This document shows positions 11,009 to 21,577 of a stretch of 64,000 nucleotides of DNA, piece by piece. The stretch's first letter is position 1. Each line of letters starts with the position of its first letter. The position numbers and the translations under genes were made by a program. The stretch is taken from positions 1,022,501-1,086,500 of the forward strand of contig JAPYXD010000608.1 of NCBI GenBank assembly GCA_030998225.1, given 5' to 3'. The notes below the pieces were generated by a model. That model was given only the letters and a program-made list of their open reading frames with translations, was not told where the DNA came from and ran no database searches. Source of the stretch: Diplolepis rosae. Lineage: Eukaryota > Arthropoda > Insecta > Hymenoptera > Diplolepididae.

Positions 11009-11014
11009 AATAAA
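11009..11014 (+). terminator. Polyadenylation signal of the LTR
   Basis: AATAAA is followed by AGCTTGT and a moderately GT-rich stretch. Together with the upstream TATA box it sets the LTR orientation as plus. Confidence 0.45.
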
Positions 11015-11203
11015 GCTTGTACACCGCAATATAATCAAATTTGTTATTATTGTGAACAAATCGAGCCGCATAGGTTTGACTAGTGACCACGATCCCACAA
11101 AAATATAAATAATCGGAATTTACCACTCTGATTTAATCAGCAAACTTTCCTCCCTTTTCCTAATTTTCCCAACCTACCCTCGCCTTAGCTCGGGACGTAA
11201 CAG

Positions 11204-11346
11204 CACAACTCACTCCTGACACGATGGTCTCTCTCATGCTCCAGTCTGAACAGGCATGGATGCTTATCGAGTCATTCGTCACCCTCGTGATGAAGACGAG
11301 GGAGCTCGATGGGCGTGCAGAGCACAGGAACAACTTGGGCCCGTAG
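11204..11346 (+). pseudogene. R1-type ORF2 C-terminal end (part 3 of copy 1)
   Basis: The last codons of the reverse transcriptase ORF (…QLTPDTMVSLMLQSEQAW… to …NLGP, stop TAG 11344-11346) match copy 2 closely. The join to the LTR at 11201-11204 falls inside the coding region. Between this and part 2 about 680 bp of coding sequence are missing, so the LTR element arrived together with a deletion. Confidence 0.8.
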
Positions 11347-12640
11347 AAATCGCATCGGGTCCTGCACCCGCGGTCCTGCGTCTTGGGCGGGCTTGGCTGC
11401 CGCGTCGATCGGGGGAGGAATATTTTTATTCCTCCCCTGGTTCGCGCGACTAGTCGGCCTGACTAACAAGCGAATGCCCGCGGATGGGAGTCCCGGGCGA
11501 TCGGACGACGGGAGAGTCGTACGCGACTTTAAGCTGGAACCAACTGCCCGCGATGTTTAAAGCCGAAAGACGGTTCCGCGGGCGGTGTATTGGTTCGAGA
11601 GATGGGGTTTTTTGGTTTTAACAGGTATGCCTAGACCCGTCCTAGGAGAGTCCTGTACAACGTCTATAAAAGATTTCGCCATTTTTCCTCCTCACCAAAA
11701 AAAATAAGGAAAAAAAACAAACAAAAAACTTGGAGTCCAAACTAGGCATAATTCTTTTATTTTGCCGTAAAAATATGTATTTGCAGGCAGCACAAATACG
11801 TTCTAAATCATAATTTTTCTACCAGAGCATTTAATTACTAGCAAGACATGTTTCCTGTACATGTTTTTGATTTTTATGTTGACCCACAGTAATAAATATA
11901 TGATAATTGAATCGGCATGGGGTCAGTTACTATTTTTCAAATATATAAAATTTCAAAGTGGCAAACGTTTCGGCCACAGATGTGGGCCCTCTTCAGTGCC
12001 AGATTTTTTAAAAAGTAAAAACATTAAGGTATCGAAGCCGCCTTAGAAAATAAACCTTAAAAATTAATCATTAATAATTAACTTGAATTGCGTGCAATTT
12101 ATAACTTATTTAGTAACCTAAGAGTAATACTAATTTTTGTTTTTTTGGATTTTTTATTTTATTACTTTAATTAAGTTAGTAGATCATGCATAAAAATTTG
12201 GAAAAAACTCATGAAAAAGTGAAGGCCTGGTGTTGGACGACCAAAGGAGAGGTGCAGTTTTTCGCACTAAAAAAATTTTTATTCCCGGTTGCGCTCGTGA
12301 GAGTGTGCGGTTGTCAACCACAAACAGCACATAAAAACCAAAAGACCACGTAACACAAGAACCACGAGAAGACACAAAAACACACAAAGAACACGAAAAA
12401 ACACAGAAACAACACAATAAATTCAAAAAATACGAAGGAACACACACTCACTGACAGGGCTAGATTTGAAACAAACCAACGATAAAATTGAGTTATTAAG
12501 ATATCTGGCTTAAGGCACTTAGATCACGCACTAAACGTAGTGAGTTTTAATCCACAAAAATTCCGAAAAAAATACAAAAGAACACATACTCACTGCAGGG
12601 TTATATTTGACACAAAACAACGATTAAATTGAATTATTGA
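11204..12640 (+). repeat. Inverted duplication, left arm
   Basis: This arm is the reverse complement of 13850-15364, with few differences. The encoded ORF at 12184-12447 (minus) and its partner at 14118-14381 (plus) differ at only two of 87 residues. The arm holds the end of the R1-type ORF, its 3' UTR and further non-coding DNA. That DNA includes the AAACGTTTCGGCCACAGA motif near 11965, which recalls motifs seen in Penelope-like elements. Confidence 0.85.
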
Positions 12641-13449
12641 GTGGTCAGATATTAGGTGATACTAGATTCGTATTTTATAGTATTGATTGAGGGGAAAAAG
12701 TGGTATTGATAATGTAGGAAGGGGAATCCTTGTAGAGTATAATATTGTAAGGAATTAACATCAATTATGACTCAAACTTGCATAATGAGTTCTAAAATAA
12801 GCCATTGCCACGTGAAGTTTATTAATCACTGTTATGTAAATGTTACATAACTCTCTCACAATAGCTGATTGTCATACATCTCCCTCTGTGTTACTAAACT
12901 ACATACGAAGATTTGTTTTCACGGCTAGTATTCTTCAGATAAGGATCTGGTCACAATTAAAAATGTTACATTACTGTTACATTTTACTAAATAAAGTCTT
13001 CTATCTTCAATCTGCGTTATATTAATGTTACATTAACTCTTGGGTTGGCAGTCACTAGTCATACACCTCTATCTGTACTACAGTACTACACCTGGTTTGT
13101 ACACGGAGTTCCAATTTTCAATTATTGTTATGCAAATGTTACGTAACTCCTTCGCAATAATTTTTTGTCATATACTTCTCTTTTTACCAGAAAACTACAC
13201 ATGAATGTCAGTTTTGTGAGGCTGTATTCCGCTATCTGAAGTTTTTCAATCACTGTTATGTAAATGTTACATAACTTTCTCGCAATGGCTTATTTTAGAA
13301 CTCATTATGCAAGTTTGAGTCATAATTGATGTTACTTCCTTACAATATTATACTCTACAAGGATTCCCCTTCCTACATTATCAATACCACTTTTTCCCCT
13401 CAATCAATACTATAAAATACGAATCTAGTATCACCTAATATCTGACCAC
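12641..13449. mobile_element. Palindromic element with long inverted ends and internal repeats
   Basis: GTGGTCAGATATTAGGTGAT at the left is repeated inverted at the right end (ATCACCTAATATCTGACCAC). The inverted ends are about 170 bp long (to 12805 and from 13275). The interior has three to four diverged repeats of roughly 200 bp built around the palindrome TTATGTAAATGTTACATAA. I found no clear target duplication. It lies at the centre of the inverted duplication. Confidence 0.65.
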
Positions 13450-13849
13450 TTCTATCATACGTAGTCAGTCCATACTGTTTATTACAACACCTGCATATTA
13501 ATAATATACTGGAAAAACCTGCACTGTTCCTTTCCCTGAATTCCAACTTGAATATGTGCTTTCCATCTCTCATGTTTTATTGAGCCGGTTGACGTCTCTA
13601 AGTGTTTGGACAAGCTCTTGAACAGTACAGGCTTGGGGACTTTAAAATCGAGTCCTCTTAATACATTTCTCTTTATACATAAAAGCATTTTTGCCATTAG
13701 ACCTTAAATGTCATATTTCCTTTCTCAAAATCAGTCTGCTTTTTGGCGTGGAACGACCTCGACGAATGTCGATTTTTCTACTTTTCCAAAGAGCGGAAAA
13801 CTATTTCTTTCACCTTTTATTTGCGCTCGCGTGTGTGTGTAGGATAATT
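13450..13849. other. Unassigned spacer of the inverted duplication
   Basis: No recognised gene or repeat. A 71-codon ORF on the minus strand (13482-13697) shows no domain I know. Confidence 0.35.
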
Positions 13850-15364
13850 ATAGGTTTTTAACTTAATTTGTGATTAAAACTCGTTACCTGTAGTGCGTGA
13901 TTTAAGTGTATAAGGCCAGCAATCCTAATTATTGATCTTAATTGATTATTGTGTCAAATCTACCCCTGTGAGTGGAAAGTGTTCTTTTGTGTATTTTTTC
14001 GGAATTTTTGTAGATTAAAACTCATTATTTTTAGTGCGTGATCTAAGTGCCTTAAGCCAGATATCTTAATAACTCAATTTTATCGTTGGTTTGTTTCAAA
14101 TCTAGCCCTGTCAGTGAGTGTGTGTTCCTTCGTATTTTTTGAATTTATTGTGTTGTTTCTGTGTTTTTTCGTGTTCTTTGTGTGTTTTTGTGCCTTCTCG
14201 TGGTTCTTGTGTTACGTGGTCTTTTGGTTTTTATGTGCTGTTTGTGGTTGACAACCGCACACTCTCACGAGCGCAACCGGGAATAAAAATTTTTTTAGTG
14301 CGAAAAACTGCACCTCTCCGTTGGTCGTCCAACACCAGGCCTTCACTTTTTCATGAGTTTTTTCCAAATTTTTATGCATGATCTACTAACTTAATTAAAG
14401 TAATAAAATAAAAAATCCAAAAAAACAAAAATTAGTATTACTCTTAGGTTACTAAATAAGTTATAAATTGCACGCAATTCAAGTTAATTATTAATGATTA
14501 ATTTTTAAGGTTTATTTTCTAAGGCGGCTTCGATACCTTAATGTTTTTACTTTTTAAAAAATCTGGCACTGAAGAGGGCCCACATCTGTGGCCGAAACAT
14601 TTGCCACTTTGAAATTTTATATATTTGAAAAAAAGTAACTGACCCCATGCCGATTCAATTATCATATATTTATTACTGTGGGTCAACATAAAAATCAAAA
14701 ACATGTACAGAAAACATGTCTTGCTAGTAATTAAATGCTCTGGTAGAAAAATTATGATTTAGAACGTATTTGTGCTGCCTGCAAATACATATTTTTACGG
14801 CAAAATAAAAGAATTATGCCTAGTTTGGACTCCAAGTTTTTTGTTTGTTTTTTTTTCCTTATTTTTTTTGGTGAGAAGGAAAAATGGCGAAATCTTTTAT
14901 AGACGTTGTACAGGACTCTCCTAGGACGGGTCTAGGCATACCTGTTAAAACCAAAAAACCCCCTCTCTCGAACCAATACACCGTCCGCGGAACCGTCTTT
15001 CGGCTTTAAACATCGCGGGCAGTTGGTTCCAGCTTAAAGTCGCGTACGACTCTTCCGTCGTCCGTTCGCCCGGGACTCCCATCCGCGGGCATTCGCCCGT
15101 TAATCAGGCCGACTAGTCGCGCCAACCAGGGGAGGAATAAAAATATTCCTCCCCCGATCGACGCGGACAGCCAAGCCCGCCCAAGACGCAGGACCGTGGG
15201 TGCAGGACCCGATGCGATTTCTACGGGCCCAAGTTGTTGCTGCGCTCTGCACGCCCATCGAGCTCCCTCGTCTTCATCACGAGGGTGACGAATGACTCGA
15301 TAAGCATCCATGCCTGTTCAGACTGGAGCATGAGAGAGACCATCGTGTCAGGAGTGAGTTGTGC
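13850..15364 (-). repeat. Inverted duplication, right arm
   Basis: It is the reverse complement of 11204-12640. It extends about 80 bp further at the centre, where related AAAACTC-(A/G)TTA blocks repeat twice (about 13875-13970 and 14010-14110). It continues rightwards into the R1-type coding sequence, which the left arm lacks because of the LTR insertion. Confidence 0.85.
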
Positions 15365-16355
15365 ACCCACTGCCCTACCGACAGCCTCCCTTTCCGCGCC
15401 CCACCTGGCACAGACAAAGAGTGTGTGCTCTGCATTTTCCGCAAGGGATTCGCAATAGCGAGACACGACTCATCGTCTCTTTTCTTGAAGCGCTTCAGGT
15501 ACGCATTAAAGCAACCATAGGCCGAAAGCGCTTGCGCCAGGTAAAAGCCGACTTGACCGTGCCAGGTGGCGAGCTATGGGATCAGATGGTGTGTCCATCT
15601 TCCGGATTGGTCACCATGCCATCTCGTCTGCCATTTCTCGACGAGTCTGCGCCTTCCATCCTTGCGGATGGCCTCCTTCGCGCGTGCAATTTCCTGCAGG
15701 TTTGTTAAGCAGGTGAGATCCTTACGGAACTGAAAGGTCTCCTTTCTTTCCTCGGTCAATAAGTCTATTGGTGGGACGCTCGCCAGGACCAGCACAGCGC
15801 TCGCCGACACAGTTCGGTATGCTGAGACAATTCTCAGCACCACACCTCTCTGTGCCGAGAACAGCTTCATCTGAATAGCATGGTCGTTAAGGGCACTAGT
15901 CCAGACCTGCGCTGCATAAAGCAGCTTCGAATGCACCACGCTCACTACCAGTCTCCATTTCGCTTCACTGGGACCACCAATGTTGGGCAAGAGCCGAGTC
16001 AGAGCGGCTTCACATTGGATGGCTTTGGCAGTTGCGATCTTTAGGTATTCGCTAAAGCTAAGCCTACGATCCAACTGCACTCCCATGTATTTAATAATTG
16101 TTTGCCCCTCGACCTCATGCTCTCCGAGAATGATTCTCCCGTACTGAAAGGATCTCCTGTCCGTAATGAGCGAAGCCTCGGTTTTCTCAGGGCCATTTTC
16201 AGGCCACTGCTTGCCAACCAACGCTTTGCCGGCCACAGACTTTTATTGATTCTCAGCTCCAGGATTCTGATATCGTCAGCGGCACACACGACAAGTGCGT
16301 CATCCGCGAAGCCGATGACGCTCGTTCCAGCAGGTAGGTCCGTGCGCAGGAAATC
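15221..16355 (-). pseudogene. R1-type non-LTR reverse transcriptase, C-terminal half (copy 2)
   Basis: On the minus strand this starts at MYDDFLRTDLPAGTSV with FADD (RT motif C). It continues through IIKYMGVQLDRRLSFSEYL and the thumb-like region QRGVVLRIVSAYRTVSASAV to a C-terminal CESLAENAEHTLFVCARW. That last segment has the C...H...C spacing of the zinc-binding tail found in the R1/Jockey group. The reading changes frame at least twice (near 16190 and near 15580-15470), so it is inactive. The final stop follows NLGP at about 15221. The 5' half is missing; at 16356 the sequence meets the same TSD and hAT stump seen in copy 1. Confidence 0.85.
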
Positions 16356-16363
16356 GTCGTACA

Positions 16364-16409
16364 TAGTGATGGGACATCGATGTCAAAACATTGAAAACAT
16401 CGATGTTTT
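16364..16409. mobile_element. Stump of the hAT-like element in R1-type copy 2
   Basis: TAGTGATGGGACATCGATG and about 27 more bases match the end of the 4281-6846 element. The TSD GTCGTACA (16356-16363) is at the same reverse transcriptase position. The rest is replaced by a different MITE. Copies 1 and 2 therefore share one insertion event. Confidence 0.8.
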
Positions 16410-16514
16410 TGAATATTTATTTTGCCTCATTCATGAGTTATAATTCTACTTTACGATAGCTTTACGATAGCTTTACGCTACAGCGTAAAGCTAGCGTTCA
16501 GCCAGTTCGCTAGG
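16410..16514. mobile_element. Truncated end of a palindromic MITE (CCCTAGCGAACTGG family)
   Basis: It matches one end of the complete element at 27283-27842: GCCTCATTCATGAG, repeats of TTTACGATAGC, and the terminus CCAGTTCGCTAGGG. Only about 100 bp remain. Confidence 0.75.
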
Positions 16515-17341
16515 GTAATTAAAAGCCTCAATATTTAAGCAAGTTAATAATTTATATTCCAATTCACATACGAAATTACAATTACCAAACAATTTTTTTG
16601 TATGGAGTTGATTCAACGAACCTTTACTATTGAGTAAAATACTTTAAATACCATTTTTTGAAATACATAACATCTATTACGTGACAATTTCAATATATAA
16701 GTGTAAACAAAAAGTTTTTTTTTAAATCAATGAAATATATTTACATTTGCATACAAAATTACTCATTGAGATTCTTTGTTATTAAATAAAAGTGACCAAT
16801 ATTATAAAAATAAAATACTTTAAAACAAAGTTTTAGAATACTTGAAACATTTTATATGACATTTTTAATGTATAAATCTAATGAAAGGATTGATTATTTA
16901 AAAAATCTAATTAATTATATCTGAATTCGCATGCGAAACTACAAATTGAGATTTCTTTGCTATGAAGATAATTCGACAAACTTTTTCTGTAAATTACAAT
17001 ACTTTAGATAATTATTTTGAAATGTGTAAGATCTTTTATATGATAATTTTAGGATATACACTACCATCAGAAATTACAGGTTCGCTTGTATTTTTATCTT
17101 CATTTTTATAATAACACGTGATGTAAAAGATTTTGGCTATTCCACAAATTTTTAACGATATTTTATTCGAAAAGAATATTTTTTAATTTCATATCAGAGA
17201 AATCTCAACATTTAATTTAGTATTCAAATTTAAATATAATTTATTTGATATTTAACAAATCTTTTTCACACTTTTATATTAGAATTTTCATTAAAAAATG
17301 TTACATATTTCGAAATTTTGTTTCCAAATAACTGACTATTA

Positions 17342-18341
17342 AATTTGCAAATAATGCGTGCGCGAAGATTCACGAATACGAACTGTCATTTGAAGTTGTG
17401 TAAGTTTGATCGCCATATTAAATCAAAGAGTGTATTGGTGAACTGCTTAAAAATTTCTCTCGATTTCATACAAAAAAGGCGCGAATAAATATTTTTCATT
17501 CGAACTTTTATTTATGACTTGAAATGCAAAGTTGTATCTAAAAATTTCTTTAAGCTGAAATCTAAGACGGAAAGTTATTATAGTATGGATAATGATCGAT
17601 TTATTATTGCCATTAGTCAAAGTTGGGCTTGTGTACATTTCTTATAGATTATATCATACAATTTGTTTTATTGTATTCTTGAAATTATATCTCCTTTGTA
17701 TGTCAAATGATTTCATTTGCACGCCAAAGGAAATACTTTGAAAGTAAAAGATTAACATTTGAAATGACCATATTTTAACTGTTAAAGGATATCCTCTCGT
17801 ACAAATTTTGTATAGAAAATTTTTTAATAGTAAAGCGAATCAATAATCTGTTTTTAGAGTGTAAGCAAAATTTTCCTACTAATTTTTTAATTGAAATTTT
17901 TATAAATACATAAAAAAAATGTTAATCTGTTAAGGCCTTAAAAATTTGTGATCGAAGCTTAAATTCACAAAGCTAAACATTACTTTATATCTCGTCTTGC
18001 TACTATAAACATTTAATGATATTAATCTTTATTGAACAATTTTTTTGAGTATTTAAAACAACCCAAAATTTTATAAAATCTTTCAGATATTTATTCCAGG
18101 TGAATACTTTTTAAAAGATTTCAAAACAAGGTTTATTTTTCAAATAATATGTTTCAAATTTGGCGTCTCTTTCGCGCCTTTCTTTGTACGGAATCGAGAA
18201 AAACGTAAAATCTGAGCATGTTGTCAATTTTTAACCAGTTCACCAATACACTCTTTGATTTCATATGGCGATCAAACTTACACAACTTCAAATGACAGTG
18301 CGTATCCGTGAATCCTCGCGTACGCATTATTTGCAAATTCA
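17342..18341. mobile_element. Fold-back element with AATTTGCAAATAATGCGT ends
   Basis: AATTTGCAAATAATGCGTGCGCGA at the left is mirrored at the right, and about 130 bp pair. The arms contain the GGCGCGAA motif shared with the long elements at 48132-60890. The interior is AT-rich with no ORF of note. Confidence 0.65.
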
Positions 18342-18421
18342 AAATGATCCAGTTTCGATAGTTTAAAAATTTTCTGTAATCTATTCCATAGTTCGCCCTC
18401 CTTTTTGCGTGAATTCATGTC

Positions 18422-18963
18422 TCAGGAATTAATAGTTAGTATTTGTTCATACTTAATTCTGGTGTTTATTGGTTTAGGTTCTATACAGTAATTGGTAATG
18501 GGTACAGAAATCTCGTTGTTCTGAATTCTATAAATTCCGTCTGGTATGTTTTCTTGATCTAATACAAGGACATCCTGATTTTGATCAGTCGTTGCTATTC
18601 TAAATACTTTTGTTGTCTTTCCAGGGATAAATTTTCCGTCTTCGTGGAGCGGTAATTTTATGTTGTCGAGTATCAAAAATTCTGATGTTATTGCATAACG
18701 TCGATATTTAGAAAAGAATTTTATTCCTATTATCCCTTCTTCCGGAAGTGGAAAATTGTCAGGTACAATATGAAAAATATGCGTTTGTCCGAAAAATGTT
18801 AAATTAACTGTTTCTGTAGAGATGTGTTCGTCCCTACCCATAATAATTTTTTTAATGTATTGTAGCCTTTTATCGTCAATGGCAGTCACTTTCTCCTTAA
18901 TTAAATTTATTGCTGCCCCTGAGTCGACCAGTAGTTTGTATTCTCCTGTTCTTCTTCTTGCTC
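18422..18963 (-). pseudogene. Retroviral-type aspartic protease region of a gypsy-like element
   Basis: The minus-strand frame starts in the overlap with gag and reads LLVDSGAAINLI. The DSG active-site triad is encoded near 18917-18925. About 155 further residues follow, then a stop at 18422. Reverse transcriptase motifs are not reached and the sequence after the stop is unrelated, so pol is cut off. Protease and gag are in different frames with an overlap, which fits the ribosomal frameshift used by gypsy-group elements. The protein would process the gag-pol polyprotein; here it is a remnant. Confidence 0.75.
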
Positions 18964-20190
18964 ATATGGACCGGAGTCGTCCGCATACGGCTGATATTCT
19001 GCTGATTCCTCGTACTCTATTTGTTCCTGTACTTCTTCCGGTGTGATTTGTATTGCATCTGTGTTTTCCTCTTGCACCATTCTCACTGGTTGTGGGGGTC
19101 TTTTGACGTTCAGGCCGGGTTGAAAACCCTGTCTAACGTGACATTGGTTTGCAAAATAACCTGTCTTGCCACATTGATAACAAATCATTTTTACTCCGTC
19201 CGCTAGTGGTAGTGAATGATTAGGTGTTTTTATTTCGTTAGTGTTGGCGTTAGATCGTGGCACTGGTTGCGGCCTTGGTAGGTATTTCAGTACAGGTCTC
19301 GTGACTAATTGTGTTCGTGCAGGTTGACTTTCTTTTAACCACATTTCAGTCTCTATGGCATGCGTCTGTGTCTCCGTTATTGTATTGGGTTTTAGTAGTT
19401 GTATCTGTGTAGCTATCTCTTTCTTAAGGTTAAGGACGTATCGGTTCACCGCTTCTTGTTCTTGGAGCTTAATTTATATTCGACGCTCCATGGGATTGAC
19501 ATGCTGTGCCTGTACAGCGTAATTAATTTCATTTATAATTTGTCTGAACCTAACAGTGAAATTTTGAACACACTCAGTTGCTCCTTGTTTGCAACTTTCT
19601 AATTTTGATTTTAGGGCTAGAATCGATTTGACGACTTTAAATTTTGCCTAAGTGCGTCGTATAAATCCTCGTATGAGTTTATTTGTAAATATCTGATTGA
19701 TTTTTCCGCGAAGCCAGTAATTTTCTTTGCTATGATTAAGTCCAGGAGTAAATTAGGTTGTGTACATCTGGTTTTTGCTTTCTTAACAGTTTTAATGAAA
19801 ACTTGTATTCCTATATCGCCTTGACCATTGATCCCACGAATGGTTTCGATCGCGGTTTCTGATTTTATTCTTCCCTCCTCGTGGATGTGTGATGCTAAGG
19901 GGACGGGGAATCGTACATAAGTCTCTGCGTAGATGTTCTCATTGCTAAATCGTAAGTTTTCTTGTGCTTGCCTGTTTTCCTGTTCCCCTTCGGATGACGA
20001 GTCATTGGTAACATCTTGTCGTTGTGTAGTTTCTTTATCTGTTTAAACTTCTCCCGAGCAACCTACTTTCTTTGCCAGCTTAGAAATTTCCTCTATTCTG
20101 TTTTCATTTTCTCTCTTAAGCGTATTGAAAGAGAAAGTGAGAGATTCCATTTGGGCGAACATTCGTCCTAACAGTTCTTCTGTGGTATGG
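18907..20190 (-). pseudogene. Gag gene remnant of a gypsy-like LTR retrotransposon
   Basis: Pieces of one gag can be followed on the minus strand. They comprise an N-terminal coil region (EELLGRMFAQMESLTF...), a capsid-like part (KKITGFAEKSIRYLQINS...), a stretch near 19600-19500, and a 180-residue C-terminal ORF (19449-18907). Stops occur near 20043 and 19476, and a frameshift lies near 19630. The C-terminal part has one zinc knuckle, CYQCGKTGYFANQC (about 19141-19188), in which the usual histidine is tyrosine. An acidic glutamate-rich tail follows. The product would package the element RNA. Confidence 0.75.
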
Positions 20191-21162
20191 GAGGGGGACT
20201 TGGCCCGGACGGGTCAATGAACTCTAGACATTGGAGCTATCGCGAATGGAAGGTTTATAGAAAGTGACAAGTCGATCCGGTACAAAGTACCGTTTTGATG
20301 TTTGTCAAATGCCGGTGTACCTATTTTCACCTATTTTCCCTATTTGATGATGGTTTGCGTAACGGGTGGATGTGTCGCGTTACAATATTAAATGTTTCGG
20401 TTTTTTTAATACTATAAAATTCGAAGCAATCGCCTATTGCAATTCCTTAGATTTTAATAGTAGTGTATTTGTTTTATTGAGGAACGACCAGTGCTCTGGA
20501 ACACCGGGAATGTAGTCGACCCGATCTCACCACTACTTAGCCTCGCCTGTAATGTAATACAGTCGCAGTTCAACGAACGTAAGGAGGACTTATACTCAAT
20601 GGCCTGAGATCGCTTCAAGTCGCGAAGTTACAATGCTTAGATTCATATATATTTTTTATGCTTACGGTTTCTCGCTTCCGCTAACAGCTGAGATTCAGGG
20701 TCTCTGGATTCTGTGGAGTTCGCTGCGACTTTCTCAAGCGATGACGTATCAACCACTCTGCTGTTTGCTGGAAACCGGTTTCTCCTAAGGGCGTTAGTTA
20801 CTTGCTGCTATACAGGTTATGGGCGTGGGTCAACCCGGTCCAATTCTTCTTAGGTTCTTACCGTCTATGTGACGTACCTCTTCCGCCAGTTTGCGGGACT
20901 CTTTCCAATTTGAATGTTCTTTAATCTGAATGTACGCAGTATAGGGCTTACTATGTTCAGCGCCTAATTATATTCAGATAAATACTAATTCACTACTCAC
21001 TACTACTAATGAATCTCGTAAGATTCTCACTTTCTTCTCGTCCGTAGAATCCAGTTTCTTTTCTCAGTGCCGTCCGCGTTTCTATATGGTTCTAATTAAT
21101 CTATTCCGTAGAATTTCGAGAACTGAGAGAACTTAGCGGATCCTGGCAGGATCGTCAAAAAA

Positions 21163-21337
21163 TGTTATGCGTAATATCGAAGAATGAAGTTTCAACAATA
21201 TTGCTGAGTCGTTTGTTTAGAAAACTCAGTGGTTATAACTTTATTGGTCGGACAAGAACTGAGGAGCGGACCCTGCGCTCTACATTATATAGGCCTCGAG
21301 TGCTAATAGAAGGGGTATCTTACCGTTAGGTATAACA
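21163..21337 (-). repeat. 5' LTR of the gypsy-like element
   Basis: Read on the minus strand it starts TGTTAT and ends ATAACA. It contains CTATATAATG as a TATA box and AATAAAG as a poly(A) signal. Just inside it, TTTTGACGATCCTGCCAGGA resembles the primer-binding region of insect gypsy elements. The length is 175 bp. No 3' LTR is seen, so the element is truncated within pol. Confidence 0.65.
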
Positions 21338-21577
21338 GTATATATTAAAATTATCATATAAAAGATCTTACGCATTTCAAAATAATTATTTAAAGTATTT
21401 TAAATTACAGTAAAAGTTTGTCGAATTATCTTCATAGCAAAGAAATCTCAATTTGTAGTTTCGCATGCGAATTCAAATATAATTAATTAGATTTTTTAAA
21501 TAATCAATCCTTTCATTAGATTTATACATTAAAAATGTCACATGAAATTTTTTAAGTATTTTAAAACTTTGTTTTAA

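Larger units (their letters stand above)
9388..11201 (+). repeat. Long terminal repeat (probable 3' LTR) of an LTR retrotransposon
   Basis: The ends form a short inverted repeat, GTTACATCCC at 9389 and GGGACGTAAC ending at 11201 (one mismatch). A polypurine tract lies just upstream. A TATA box (10147-10154) and AATAAA (11009-11014) sit in the order expected for U3-R-U5 on the plus strand. This gives a U3 of about 790 bp, an R of about 860 bp and a U5 of about 170 bp. The 11201 end abuts R1-type sequence that is continuous in copy 2. No second copy of this LTR is in the window, so it is a 3' LTR of a truncated element or a solo LTR with some internal DNA. Confidence 0.55.

Noticed and set aside
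12184..14381. Twin 87-codon ORF (MCVPSYFLNLLCC...) in the inverted arms
   Set aside because: Cysteine- and valine-rich from GTGTTT-type low complexity. The two copies are explained by the duplication and show no coding signal.
15006..15311. 101-codon minus-strand ORF near the R1-type 3' end
   Set aside because: It overlaps the true C-terminal frame (…NLGP stop) in another frame and then reads 3' UTR.
18422..21337. Complete LTR retrotransposon
   Set aside because: Only one LTR, gag and protease are found; reverse transcriptase, integrase and the second LTR are absent, and gag has several lesions.
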